Shown: piece after piece, positions 55,254 to 64,000 of the stretch
Layout of the letters: each line of letters opens with the position of its first letter
Position numbering within the stretch: the first letter of the stretch is position 1
Assembly: GCA_902363375.1 (NCBI GenBank)
Contig: CABIZX010000004.1
Location: 124,001 to 188,000, forward strand
Length of the DNA: 64,000 nucleotides
Source: Clostridiaceae bacterium
Lineage (GTDB): Bacteria; Bacillota; Clostridia; Clostridiales; Clostridiaceae
Reading direction: 5' to 3'
Position numbers and translations under genes: made by a program
Notes under the pieces: generated by a model
The model's input: only the letters and a program-made list of their open reading frames with translations
The model's database searches: none
What the model was told of the DNA's origin: nothing

Positions 55254-56555
55254 ATGAATAATTTAACAAATAAGCACTTAGTTGTTATTTCTATTGATGG
55301 ATTAAAAGCAGCTGACTTTGATATAATAAATAACTTACCAAATTTTTCGCGCTGTATTCAAAGAGGTACAGTAGTTAGAAATGTTAAGTCTATATATCCA
55401 TCCTTAACCTATCCGGCTCACACTACTATAGTTACTGGTAAATATCCTAAAAATCATGGTGTTGTAAATAATAAGTTATTAGAGCCAAAAAAAATTACTC
55501 CAGATTGGTTTTGGTTTAGGAAGTATGTAAATGGTCCAACTTTATATGATGTTGCAAAGGAGAAAGGACTGTCTGTAGCCTCCATATTTTGGCCTGTAAC
55601 TGGTAAAGCTTCTATAAAATATAACATACCAGAAATTTTTTCTAATAATAAATATATATCTCAAGAGATGTCGTCTCTCATGGGTGGAAGTCTACTATAT
55701 CAACTTGGCCTAAATAGAAAATTTAGACATATGCTAGATGGATTTAAAGAACCTAACTTAGATAACTTCGCTACAACCTGTGCCGTTGAAACTATAAAAA
55801 AGTATAAACCTAACTTACTTTTGCTTCATTTATTAGATTTGGATAGTCAAAGGCATGGATATGGCACTGATTCTAAAGAGGCTATAGATGCACTCCATCG
55901 TCATGATATAAGATTATCTAAAATTATTAGTGCTTTAGAGGAAGCCAATATATATGAAAATTCTTCCATAGTTATATTGGGCGATCATGGATTTCAGGAT
56001 TTTAATAAAATTATTAGCTTAAATACTTTATTTAAAAATCAAGATTTAATAAGTGTTGATGAAAAAAATAAAATTAAATCTTGGAGAGTATATGCAAAGT
56101 CTTGTGATGGAAGTGCCTATATATACCTTAAAGATGACTTTAATAAAGCCCTTTCTTCAAAAATTTATAGTGTTTTAAATTCTTTATCTTTAGATTCTAA
56201 TAAAGGTATTCAGACAATATATAAAAATGAGGATATTATAAGTTTAGGCGGTGACCCTAAAGCTACATTTATGATTGAAGCTAAAAAAGGATTTATTTTT
56301 ACAGATAAATTTACTGACAATATAATAACTTCAACTAACCCTAAGGAAGGTAAATCTAATGGAAATCACGGATATCATCCTGATAACCCTAATATCCATA
56401 CTTTATTTATAGGATGTGGCGATGAATTTAAACAAAACTTTTTCATAGATAAAATGAATTTAGTTGATATAGCTCCTACTCTTTCAAAAGTTTTAGGAAT
56501 AAAATTTCCTAAATGTGATGGACAAGTAATTGACAGTATATTAACCATACCTTGA
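55254..56555 (+). CDS. Alkaline-phosphatase-superfamily phosphodiesterase (nucleotide pyrophosphatase type)
   Basis: A 433-residue enzyme of the type I phosphodiesterase/nucleotide pyrophosphatase family. Two-metal residues lie in VISIDGLKAADF (near residue 12), the nucleophile Thr in PSLTYPAHTTIVTG (near 55-65), LLDLDSQRHGYG (near 200), ILGDHGFQD (near 243) and GNHGYHPDNPNIHTLF (near 370). There is no signal peptide, so it is probably cytoplasmic. The substrate is unknown; sugar-nucleotide or nucleotide diesters are typical. Its ribosome binding site is AAGGAGAA. It is monocistronic, with a terminator that also serves the converging PAP2 gene. Confidence 0.87.
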   Translation: MNNLTNKHLVVISIDGLKAADFDIINNLPNFSRCIQRGTVVRNVKSIYPSLTYPAHTTIVTGKYPKNHGVVNNKLLEPKKITPDWFWFRKYVNGPTLYDVAKEKGLSVASIFWPVTGKASIKYNIPEIFSNNKYISQEMSSLMGGSLLYQLGLNRKFRHMLDGFKEPNLDNFATTCAVETIKKYKPNLLLLHLLDLDSQRHGYGTDSKEAIDALHRHDIRLSKIISALEEANIYENSSIVILGDHGFQDFNKIISLNTLFKNQDLISVDEKNKIKSWRVYAKSCDGSAYIYLKDDFNKALSSKIYSVLNSLSLDSNKGIQTIYKNEDIISLGGDPKATFMIEAKKGFIFTDKFTDNIITSTNPKEGKSNGNHGYHPDNPNIHTLFIGCGDEFKQNFFIDKMNLVDIAPTLSKVLGIKFPKCDGQVIDSILTIP

Positions 56556-56565
56556 TTTATAAATA

Positions 56566-56608
56566 GTTAAGAGATAGGAATCTACCTCAGGTTCTTATCT
56601 CTTTTTTA
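56566..56608. terminator. Terminator between the phosphodiesterase and PAP2 genes
   Basis: AAGAGATAGGAA (56569-56580) pairs with TTCTTATCTCTT (56593-56604, one wobble) and is followed by TTTTTTA. Confidence 0.8.
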
Positions 56609-56632
56609 CTAATTATTATATTAAATCTCATT

Positions 56633-57148
56633 CTATACTATCATATGCATACATATAGCACTTAAAGTTCCAACTACAATTCCTGCACCTACATCTGTTG
56701 GATAATGCACCCCAAGATATACCCTTGAAAAGCCTACAAGACTAGCAATTATTATAGATACTATGGCTAATCCAGTAAAACTTAAAGCAATGCTAACTCC
56801 TATAGAAAAAGCTGCAGTAGTATGCCCAGATGGAAATGAATAATCATCTACACCAATCTTTTTTATATTTAGAGTTGGAAACTTTATGTATGGTCTTATT
56901 CTATTTTTTATTCTTTTCAAAAAGTGAGTAATGCCTCCAGATGTAATAACAGATAAAGAGGCCAAAAACCCTAAATTTTTTATTCCTTTATTTTTAGACA
57001 TAACCGTTATCACAACAAATATCATACAAAATGTGGCAGACCCTAAAAACGTTATATACGGCATAATTCTATCCAAAAATTTGCATCGTAGTTTTTTATT
57101 TATAGATTGCAATAATATTATATCTATTTTCTTTATTAATTCTATCAT
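56633..57148 (-). CDS. PAP2-family membrane phosphatase
   Basis: A 171-residue membrane phosphatase with about five helices and the three PAP2 motifs: KRIKNRIRP (near residue 78), FPSGHT (near 106) and SRVYLGVHYPTDV (near 141). The histidines in the last two motifs are the catalytic pair. Members dephosphorylate undecaprenyl pyrophosphate (BcrC-like), phosphatidylglycerophosphate or other lipid phosphates outside the membrane; the substrate is not predictable. It is divergent from the giant HD/nucleotidyltransferase gene. Its ribosome binding site plus start (15 bases) is identical to that of the divergent gene. Confidence 0.88.
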   Translation of the reverse strand: MIELIKKIDIILLQSINKKLRCKFLDRIMPYITFLGSATFCMIFVVITVMSKNKGIKNLGFLASLSVITSGGITHFLKRIKNRIRPYIKFPTLNIKKIGVDDYSFPSGHTTAAFSIGVSIALSFTGLAIVSIIIASLVGFSRVYLGVHYPTDVGAGIVVGTLSAICMHMIV

Positions 57149-57398
57149 AGAGTCCTCCTAGAAATATCATAAATAAATTATATATAAAAATAAGATAAAT
57201 TAAAAGTTTTTTGTTTTAATTCTTTATATAATTAATAATTCATAATTTCTTTACTATAAAAAATTAAATTCTAATAAACGTATCATTGAAATTATTATTA
57301 TAGTATATTTAATAGGTTAATTGCATTTTAAATGATAAAATATTTATAATAAATAGGTTTTTATCATATTATATACTTATAGTTAGGAGGACTCTATG
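57146..57398. repeat. 15-bp inverted repeat at two divergent translation starts
   Basis: TAGGAGGACTCTATG occurs at 57384-57398 (plus) and, inverted, at 57146-57160. It comprises the ribosome binding site and ATG of each divergent gene. Confidence 0.6.
57321..57350 (+). promoter_or_regulatory. Possible promoter of the giant HD/nucleotidyltransferase operon
   Basis: TTGCAT (57321-57326), an 18-base spacer and TATAAT (57345-57350), 46 bases before the ATG. The -35 is weak. Confidence 0.5.
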
Positions 57399-60300
57399 GA
57401 AATTTTACAATTAAAAGAAATCAAAAAGAAAATCTTGAGAAAACTTTACAATCCCAAATTTTTAAAATCATCTAACATATCTCAAGAGTTTTTAGATAAA
57501 TATATAAACTCACCAGTTTTTCTATATAATCTTCAAGATATTCTAGATGAGAAGGATTTTTCTCCGTCTAAAGTTCTTTATCTATGTCTCCCTTTACTAA
57601 ATAATTTATATAAAGATGGACCTGATAATTGGTTAATGTATATATATAATTATACTTTAAGTAAAAATTTTAAAGATGCTGTAACCATAGAATTAGAAAC
57701 TAGGTTCACTACTGGCTGTGAAATTTTTCTTAAAATTTATAAGGTTTTGTGTGATATAGAAAAGTCTACAGTTGATTCCCTCAGCTGGCAATCAAAATAC
57801 CCTTTAGTTACCCTAGAAGATCATGAAGTTGAAGAGCTTGAACGAAAAGATGAATATGTAAGATTTACTAAGGCTTTTAATCGTGATTATGTATATGAGA
57901 TGATGAAGCTTAATGGAGAGATATTTAAATATAATACTTTAGACCATATATGTGGAGTACACTATTTAGCTATGTTTTTATCTCGTCAACTTAAAGCTAA
58001 AGGATTACCTATCGATTTAGGAAGAGTTTCAGGTGCTGCCGCTGGACATGACATTGGTAAATATGGTTGCAAGGGAGAAGAGTTGAAACGAGTTCCTCAC
58101 CTTCACTACTACTATACGGATCAATGGTTTAAAAAGCATAATATAAATTATATTAGAAACATTGCTATAAACCATTCTACTTGGGACTTAGAACTTGAAA
58201 ACCTCTCATTAGAGTCTTTAATATTAATCTACTGTGATTTTAGAGTTAAAAATATCTTTACTAGCAATGGTCCTACCATGCATATTTTTTCTCTAGCTGA
58301 TTCTTTTCAAGTTATTCTTGAAAAACTTGAAAACGTAGATACTAGAAAGGAAGCTAGATATAACAGAGTATACGGTAAATTGAAAGACTTCGAAGATTAT
58401 TTAAGGAGTATAAATGTAAAGGTTAACTTAGATTCTGAGGATGAAAAAGTAGTTCATGTATCCTCTCCCGTATACTCTTTAATCCGTGGTAATGAAATAA
58501 CTACTAGCATGAAAAATCTAGCAATAAATCATAATATAAATCTTATGTATTTATTACGTGATGAGTACTCATTAAATGAAATATTGGAGCAAGGTAGAAG
58601 TGAACGTAATTGGAAAAATCTGCGCCAATATATAAGGGTATTAGAAGAATACTCTACTTACTTTACTCAAAAACAAAAATTGCAGACTTTAGAATTTCTC
58701 TACGATAATTTAGCTCATAGAGAAGATGATATCCGCCGACATTGTGCCTATTTAATAGGAAAGTTAATAGCCCTTTATGACGAGGATTATAGTAAAGAAC
58801 TTCCTAAAAATGTGTCTATAGAAAAGCCCACCATCAATAGTTATAATCTGTTCGAAGAGTATCTTTCATTAATGCTTTACCCTAGTGGTAAATTAGTTAA
58901 TGCTCATAGAAATTGGATTGGATATAATACTAAAATCATGGTAAATTCAGTTTTTATAAATTCTAGAAAACCAGCTTTGAAGATATATAGAGATATTCTC
59001 TTAAAGCATTATACTTCTCAAAATATAAGTTCATTTGAAACCCAACTATATTTACTTGATACAGCGAAATATATATCTTTTGAGTCTTATGATGAAACTT
59101 TAGATTTACTTATAGAATTTATTATTGATGAAGTTAAAAAGAGGAGTTTAGCAATAAGATTAGCTGCTCTTGAGAGCTTAACAGAGGTAATTCCAAAAAT
59201 TCCATCAATCCACTCTATCAGAGATTTTATCGTACAAAGTTTAGAATTTATTAGAACTAAAAGTAAGAGCCCATCAGAAAACTATTTATACCTAAAAACT
59301 TTTAACATGCTTTATATGAATGATCATATATTCCTTTTTAAAACCTACTGTGAAGAAGATTATGCTAGGGTGCCTGAAATCTTTCTTAGTAACTTAAAAA
59401 CGGCTACTAACTGGGTTGTAAAAAAACATCAGATAGATATATTGCTTAACTATACCTTAGATGTTGCCCCTACCACTGGACTTCACACTTGTATTCATTT
59501 TTGTAATATGTTAAAGGTAAGTGCTGTCGAAACAGTTAGAGATAAAGCTGGCTATTCTATTCTTAAAATAATGCCTAGCCTAAATGATTCCGAAAGAAAT
59601 GAGGTAGCTATAGAGCTTTTACGTGGTTTGGAAATCGAAGGACAAAAATTCACTGAATATATATCTCCTTTTTTAGGCCAAGTAATTCTTTGGTTAGCCC
59701 CTAGTGAACTAGATGAAATTATAGCTGACTTAAAGAATAAAATAAAAACTTCTAATGAAGATGTTAAGATATTAATTCTTAAGGCTATTGGAATATCATT
59801 ATCTAATTATGGTATATATAAATCTAGATTTAGTGAGAATGAGAAAATTTATAATGAAAGATTGAAATCAATGCTATCTATTGTTCTAAATGGAATAGGT
59901 GATTATAAATCTAAAGTTAAACAGGCAGCTATAATCACCCTTGGCAAGGATGTATTCGGAAGTAACGATCTATCCTTAGATGAAAAACTTCATATTTTCA
60001 AATTGACTGCTAAAAAACTCCTTACTCTCATAGGTGAAGATGATGATAATAGACTACTTCTATTAACTAATGCTGCAGCCTTAAATCACATATATAGATT
60101 TATAGCAGATTATATCTTTTTTAGAGGAGAATTTTCTATAGATATACCTACGAAAATAGCTTTTTTTCCAGGTACCTTTGATCCATTTTCTCTTGGACAT
60201 AAAAATATTTCTAAGTCCATTCGTGATCTAGGTTATGAAGTATACTTAGCTGTAGATGAATTTTCTTGGTCTAAAAAAACTTTACCTAATCTTTTAAGAA

Positions 60301-62249
60301 AAATATTAATTAATTTATCAATCTGTGATGAATTTAATATATATATATATCCTGAAACAATGCAAGTAAACATAGCTAACCCTAAAGATTTAAGAAGGCT
60401 TAAGAATTCATTTTCTGGCTCTCAAATCTACTTTGTCTCTGGTAGTGATGTACTTCTAAACGCTTCTTGCTATAGTAAGCCTGTAGAAGAAGATTCTATT
60501 CATACCTTTAATCATATAATTTTTGAAAGAGGTAGTTCTAAAAAACTTCTAACTGCTAAATCTCTTATCAAAGGCACTGTGGAAGTATTAAAATTGCCAG
60601 CTAAATATTCTATGATAAGCTCTAGTCAAATTAGAAATTATATAGACAAAAATAGAGATGTATCAACTTTAGTAGATCCATTAGTATCTCAATATATTAA
60701 TGAAAATGGCTTTTATCAGAGAGAACCTCTAGATAAGCTCTCTATAACTGAAAGCCACTTAGACTTTGAGTTCATCGATGAAGTCACTGATGACATAGTT
60801 TTCAATCTTAGATCTCATCTAGACTCTAATACTGATGCAAACTCTCTTTTATCTCAATTTAAGGATAAAGAAGCTCCCAAATTAGTAATAATTAGGGACT
60901 CTAAAAGTAGTGAAATTTTGGCTATTGCTTCAATGCATTGGGTACGTTCCAATAACCTATACGCAGAGATTAAAGATGAGATAGTTTCTAGACGCCTTCG
61001 CTCTTTGTCTACTGGAAGAATGATATTTATAGATGGTATTTATGTGGCAAATCGTGAGAAAAATAAATTTCTTGAACAGATTATTTTAACGGAGGTATTA
61101 GCCTATGCAATTGCAAAAGACTACGAATATGCTGTGTTTAATCCACATCATATTTCTTTAACTAGCCCAACACTTACAGATTTGATGCTATCTCAAGGCT
61201 TTATAGATATAGGCTCAGAAAATAGTGAATTCCCAGTGTTAGCAGTTAATATGACTAGTCCTTGCATTTTAAATTTAGATCTTGAGAATATTTTAAAAGA
61301 ACCTTTCAGAAGCAATTCTAAGGTTAGAAACATAATTAACACTAGAAGAAAAATATTGCAGAGTACACTTTCAAGACTATATCCTAATGAACTCCTATTA
61401 TGCTTTAATAGCGAAGTTCTTCATCAAAAAATGATAAAAAATATTTGTCATGAAAACAATGTTCCTACTCATATAAAATCCTCTAAGGAATATGGTGAAG
61501 TTATGTGCGTTCCTTATGGTGATATTTTAGATAGATATGTGGTTCCTAATACAGTTACTAAATCTCTTCATACAGAAAAATATTATTATGGTAATGCAAA
61601 AAACTTTTTTATAGGTGAGTCACCTTATTATCTATCTTTAGCGAATCAACTAAAAATGATAAAATCATTTAATCGTCCAATATTATTAGTAGATAATATT
61701 CTTCATAAAGGTTATAGAATGAGAGCTTTAGACCCTCTACTAGTCAACCAAGGAATTGATGTAAAGAAAATTCTCTGTGGAATTCTCTCTGGTCGTGGAA
61801 AAGATTTAATGGATATGAAGAATAGACAGGTATCTAGTGTATATTTCATACCTAGACTTAAGATTTGGTTCAATGAAAATGCACTTTACCCATTTTTAGG
61901 TGGAGATGCTATATGGAGAGGTGACTTTCCCAAACGAAACTTGATACCATCAATTAATAATATATTGCCATATACCTATCCTGTATTTGTAAAAAATACT
62001 TCTCATGAAAATATCTATAACTTATCTAAGGTCTGTCTTGAAAATTCCATAGAAATTTTAAGAGTACTTGAAAAAGAGTATCATAATATTTATGGAAGAA
62101 ATCTAACTCTTTCTTCTCTAGGTGAAGTTATAACGACACCTCGTAGTCCTGATATTGGAAAAGGAATTGAATATGATTTATCTTCTACTCCATCTGCTCT
62201 AGTAGAAAAAGATTTAGAGCTACTTACTAGACTAGAAAACATGTTATAG
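57396..62249 (+). CDS. Giant HD / HEAT-like / nucleotidyltransferase / GNAT-like / phosphoribosyltransferase-like protein
   Basis: A 1,617-residue cytoplasmic protein. In order: a helical N terminus; an HD-type domain (LDHICGVHYLA near 183, the HD pair in AGHDIGKYG at 218-219, and an NHSTWD histidine near 261); a long HEAT-like helical region (about 395-900); a HIGH-superfamily nucleotidyltransferase with FPGTFDPFSLGH (924-935) and ISSSQIR (1074-1080), as in NMNAT or CoaD; a GNAT-like region (IDGIYVANREKNKFLEQII, from 1212); and a type I phosphoribosyltransferase-like stretch (LLVDNILHKG, 1430-1439). I know of no characterised homologue. It is the first gene of an operon; the dehydrogenase gene follows 15 bases later. 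The order suggests that one enzyme carries out several steps on a nucleotide-like metabolite. Confidence 0.8.
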   Translation: MEILQLKEIKKKILRKLYNPKFLKSSNISQEFLDKYINSPVFLYNLQDILDEKDFSPSKVLYLCLPLLNNLYKDGPDNWLMYIYNYTLSKNFKDAVTIELETRFTTGCEIFLKIYKVLCDIEKSTVDSLSWQSKYPLVTLEDHEVEELERKDEYVRFTKAFNRDYVYEMMKLNGEIFKYNTLDHICGVHYLAMFLSRQLKAKGLPIDLGRVSGAAAGHDIGKYGCKGEELKRVPHLHYYYTDQWFKKHNINYIRNIAINHSTWDLELENLSLESLILIYCDFRVKNIFTSNGPTMHIFSLADSFQVILEKLENVDTRKEARYNRVYGKLKDFEDYLRSINVKVNLDSEDEKVVHVSSPVYSLIRGNEITTSMKNLAINHNINLMYLLRDEYSLNEILEQGRSERNWKNLRQYIRVLEEYSTYFTQKQKLQTLEFLYDNLAHREDDIRRHCAYLIGKLIALYDEDYSKELPKNVSIEKPTINSYNLFEEYLSLMLYPSGKLVNAHRNWIGYNTKIMVNSVFINSRKPALKIYRDILLKHYTSQNISSFETQLYLLDTAKYISFESYDETLDLLIEFIIDEVKKRSLAIRLAALESLTEVIPKIPSIHSIRDFIVQSLEFIRTKSKSPSENYLYLKTFNMLYMNDHIFLFKTYCEEDYARVPEIFLSNLKTATNWVVKKHQIDILLNYTLDVAPTTGLHTCIHFCNMLKVSAVETVRDKAGYSILKIMPSLNDSERNEVAIELLRGLEIEGQKFTEYISPFLGQVILWLAPSELDEIIADLKNKIKTSNEDVKILILKAIGISLSNYGIYKSRFSENEKIYNERLKSMLSIVLNGIGDYKSKVKQAAIITLGKDVFGSNDLSLDEKLHIFKLTAKKLLTLIGEDDDNRLLLLTNAAALNHIYRFIADYIFFRGEFSIDIPTKIAFFPGTFDPFSLGHKNISKSIRDLGYEVYLAVDEFSWSKKTLPNLLRKILINLSICDEFNIYIYPETMQVNIANPKDLRRLKNSFSGSQIYFVSGSDVLLNASCYSKPVEEDSIHTFNHIIFERGSSKKLLTAKSLIKGTVEVLKLPAKYSMISSSQIRNYIDKNRDVSTLVDPLVSQYINENGFYQREPLDKLSITESHLDFEFIDEVTDDIVFNLRSHLDSNTDANSLLSQFKDKEAPKLVIIRDSKSSEILAIASMHWVRSNNLYAEIKDEIVSRRLRSLSTGRMIFIDGIYVANREKNKFLEQIILTEVLAYAIAKDYEYAVFNPHHISLTSPTLTDLMLSQGFIDIGSENSEFPVLAVNMTSPCILNLDLENILKEPFRSNSKVRNIINTRRKILQSTLSRLYPNELLLCFNSEVLHQKMIKNICHENNVPTHIKSSKEYGEVMCVPYGDILDRYVVPNTVTKSLHTEKYYYGNAKNFFIGESPYYLSLANQLKMIKSFNRPILLVDNILHKGYRMRALDPLLVNQGIDVKKILCGILSGRGKDLMDMKNRQVSSVYFIPRLKIWFNENALYPFLGGDAIWRGDFPKRNLIPSINNILPYTYPVFVKNTSHENIYNLSKVCLENSIEILRVLEKEYHNIYGRNLTLSSLGEVITTPRSPDIGKGIEYDLSSTPSALVEKDLELLTRLENML

Positions 62250-62264
62250 GAAGGAGTAATATAT

Positions 62265-63524
62265 ATGTTTTACTACACATTTAATAACAATTTAATTATA
62301 AGTAATACTACTATAGATAGAGATAATTTTATTTCTATAGATGAAGATTGGTGCAAAAATTACCATGGTAAAATCTTTGTTTTAACCTCTATGGATTGTA
62401 ATATTTCTAGAAGATCCTTTATAGTATCCAATAAAGATTTATTATTTTTAGAAGAGGAAGATTTAAACTTACTTAAATCTTCCTCTAGAAATAATATAAT
62501 TATTCCTGAGTGGCTAGAAACTGCCATTAAAGAAAAAAGGGTTATTTCATTAAACTCTAACTATCCAAATTTTCTAGATGCAATAACCTATTCTTCACCT
62601 AAGAAATGGAGAGTAAATGTAGTTGGTTTAGGGGATGTAGGAGCTACTCTTCTTACTGGTCTTAGACTCCTTGGTCATGATGTTATATCCACATTGGGTA
62701 TTTATGATAAGGATTCAAAAAAAATTCATCGTCTTAATTTTGAACTCTCTCAGATTCTCTCCTGTGATGGCAAAGAAAACAATATCTCTATAGTACCTTT
62801 AAAAGAAGAAGACTTATTTAACTGCGATATGTTTGTATTTTGTGTGTCTGTTGGTATACCACCTGTAGGTAAAGAGCAAGAAGATGTAAGACTTGTACAG
62901 TTTACCGGAAATAGAAATGTTCTTAAAGTTTATGGCCAAATGGCAAGAAAAGCAAAGTTTAAAGGAATCTTTGCAGTAGTATCAGATCCTGTAGACTTAC
63001 TATGTAAATCACTTTTCGAAGATAGTAATAAGAATGAAAATGGACTTTTAGATTTTCAAGGTCTTGCTCCTGAACAAATTAGAGGATATGGTTTAGGTGT
63101 TATGAATGCTAGAGCTGCTTACTACAGTAACCTAAGGGAAGATACTAAGAATTATTTACAAGAAGGCAGAGCTTTTGGTCCCCATGGTGAAGGATTAATC
63201 ATAGCTAATAGCATTGAAAATTTCAATGAAGAGGCTTCTGATTTTCTTACTGAAAAAACAAAGACTGCAAATTTAGAAGTTCGTGCTGTTGGATTTAAAC
63301 CCTATATAGCTCCAGCTCTATCTTCTGGTGCTCTTAGTATCATTGATACTATTAAAGGTAATTATCACTATTCATCAAATTTTATTGGCGGAACTTATAT
63401 GGGATGTAAAAATAGATTTTTAAATAATTGCACAGAAAATGAGATATTAAATATACCTAAAAAATTAATGACTAAGTTAGAAAACACCTATGAACTTTTA
63501 AATTACTTGTATAATAAAAAATAG
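62265..63524 (+). CDS. Lactate/malate dehydrogenase-like protein with an extra N-terminal domain
   Basis: A 419-residue protein. Residues from about 115 onward form an LDH/MDH-type oxidoreductase: the NAD-binding loop VGLGDVGATLLTG (GxGxxG at 121-126), an FVFCVSVGIPPVGK segment in place of the usual substrate-loop region, SDPVDLLCK (the NPxD equivalent), and the catalytic-type histidine in FGPHGEG (His307). The first 115 residues are an unrelated alpha/beta domain that I cannot assign. Canonical LDH starts at the Rossmann loop and is about 315 residues, so this is a divergent paralogue, not housekeeping LDH. It is coupled to the giant gene (15 bases; GGAAGGAG ribosome binding site). The substrate is likely a 2-hydroxy acid or a related metabolite. 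Confidence 0.78.
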   Translation: MFYYTFNNNLIISNTTIDRDNFISIDEDWCKNYHGKIFVLTSMDCNISRRSFIVSNKDLLFLEEEDLNLLKSSSRNNIIIPEWLETAIKEKRVISLNSNYPNFLDAITYSSPKKWRVNVVGLGDVGATLLTGLRLLGHDVISTLGIYDKDSKKIHRLNFELSQILSCDGKENNISIVPLKEEDLFNCDMFVFCVSVGIPPVGKEQEDVRLVQFTGNRNVLKVYGQMARKAKFKGIFAVVSDPVDLLCKSLFEDSNKNENGLLDFQGLAPEQIRGYGLGVMNARAAYYSNLREDTKNYLQEGRAFGPHGEGLIIANSIENFNEEASDFLTEKTKTANLEVRAVGFKPYIAPALSSGALSIIDTIKGNYHYSSNFIGGTYMGCKNRFLNNCTENEILNIPKKLMTKLENTYELLNYLYNKK

Positions 63525-63608
63525 TAAGAATAAAATATATTAAGATAACATTTTATTTAAACAATCATTTTTATTTATTTTTGTAATCTTTTGTTAGGAG
63601 GTGCATTA

Positions 63609-64000
63609 GTGGAATATTTATATGTTATATTACCAAATAAAAATATATCATCAACATTAAGCAATATGGTATATTCTTCAATTAAAAACATACCTCATAT
63701 ATTAATAGATGATGCAGATAATCTTCCTGATTTAACCTACAAAAAATTACTTTTTGTAGCTCAGGTAGAAGATGTTGGTTACGATATTCCTCTAATTAAT
63801 CTTCTAGCTAAACTCCTTGAGAGTGGTAAAGATTCCTTAGTTGGATCTACTGGCGCTCTTTTTGTACATAGTATTGATGACCATGGTACAAAGCGCCTTG
63901 CCCAGGATATTATATATATTGCCAACAATATGGGATGTGCATTTATAGGTCATTCATTAGTAGAGGCTACCGACTCTTTAAAAAACTTCTCTACTTGGCA
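63609..64000 (+). CDS. Partial gene: possible flavodoxin-fold oxidoreductase
   Basis: A frame opens at GTG 63609, 7 bases after TTAGGAGG, and runs without a stop to the right edge (130 codons). It reads MEYLYVILPNKNISST, then LLFVAQVEDVGYDIPLINLL, then SLVGSTGALFVHSIDDHGTK and IIYIANNMGCAFIGHSLVEAT. The alternating strands and the GSTGALFV/GCAFIGHSLVEAT pattern recall flavodoxin-like NADPH-FMN/quinone reductases. The typical N-terminal flavin loop is not obvious, so this is tentative. It is the third gene of the operon (84 bases after the dehydrogenase) and its C terminus lies outside the window. Confidence 0.5.
   Translation, partial: MEYLYVILPNKNISSTLSNMVYSSIKNIPHILIDDADNLPDLTYKKLLFVAQVEDVGYDIPLINLLAKLLESGKDSLVGSTGALFVHSIDDHGTKRLAQDIIYIANNMGCAFIGHSLVEATDSLKNFSTW

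Noticed and set aside
1..64000. tRNA, rRNA, CRISPR arrays, prophage or complete insertion sequences
   Set aside because: No tRNA-like cloverleaf, regularly spaced repeats, integrase or intact transposase was recognised on either strand.

Overview
The window is AT-rich (roughly 70 percent A+T by eye), densely coded DNA from a low-GC, spore-former-type Firmicute, best matched by Clostridium sensu stricto. The grounds are the strong AGGAGG ribosome binding sites, frequent TTG/GTG starts, three T-box leaders on aminoacyl-tRNA synthetase genes, a CsoR-type copper operon, and clostridial gene pairs such as DUF5685 with DnaJ and DUF4358 with MBOAT and DHHW. The species cannot be named. No rRNA, tRNA, CRISPR array or intact mobile element was seen. 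Almost everything looks chromosomal and core-like; the one mobile trace is a decayed IS200-type transposase start.

Layout. 0-5.3 kb: the tail of a DUF421/DUF4363-type locus, class II fructose-bisphosphate aldolase, a nucleoid-associated protein, and a four-gene run (CYTH, DUF5685, J-domain protein, membrane protein). 5.3-14.1 kb: T-box leuS, a carboxypeptidase-regulatory-like protein, a small alarmone synthetase-like protein, a metallophosphoesterase, a FliK-like/FlhB-like pair, and T-box tyrS. 14.1-24 kb: a P-loop protein, the copper operon csoR-copA-copZ, an ECF transporter S component behind a 20-bp-phased direct repeat, a tiny membrane protein, prfC, a papain-like hydrolase, a P-loop kinase-like protein and T-box trpS. 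24-33 kb: an orphan 8.6-kb cyclic beta-1,2-glucan synthase gene. 33-46 kb: a ComEC-like MBL hydrolase, M18 aminopeptidase, CDF transporter, double P-loop ATPase, HelD, dipeptide epimerase, PqqD-family protein, OPT peptide transporter, signal peptidase I and a pirin-like bicupin. 46-57 kb: an O-acetylation triad (DUF4358 lipoprotein, MBOAT, DHHW), divergent polyphosphate kinase and exopolyphosphatase, a Gate-type membrane protein, the IS200 relic, acyl-ACP thioesterase, a phosphodiesterase and a PAP2 phosphatase. 57.4-64 kb: a three-gene operon that runs off the right edge.

How genes work together. Visible themes are amino-acid-sensing control of tRNA charging (T-boxes for Leu, Tyr and Trp, each with its own promoter), copper sensing and efflux, peptide uptake and processing (OPT transporter, M18 aminopeptidase, dipeptide epimerase), envelope glycan synthesis and acylation, and polyphosphate turnover.

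The most unusual locus is the last one. It encodes a 1,617-residue protein that joins an HD phosphohydrolase-like domain, a HEAT-like helical region, a nucleotidyltransferase of the NMNAT/CoaD type, a GNAT-like region and a phosphoribosyltransferase-like motif. A lactate/malate-dehydrogenase-like protein with an extra N-terminal domain follows, then a possible flavodoxin-fold protein. This combination suggests an undescribed nucleotide- or cofactor-like metabolite pathway, but its substrate cannot be read from sequence.
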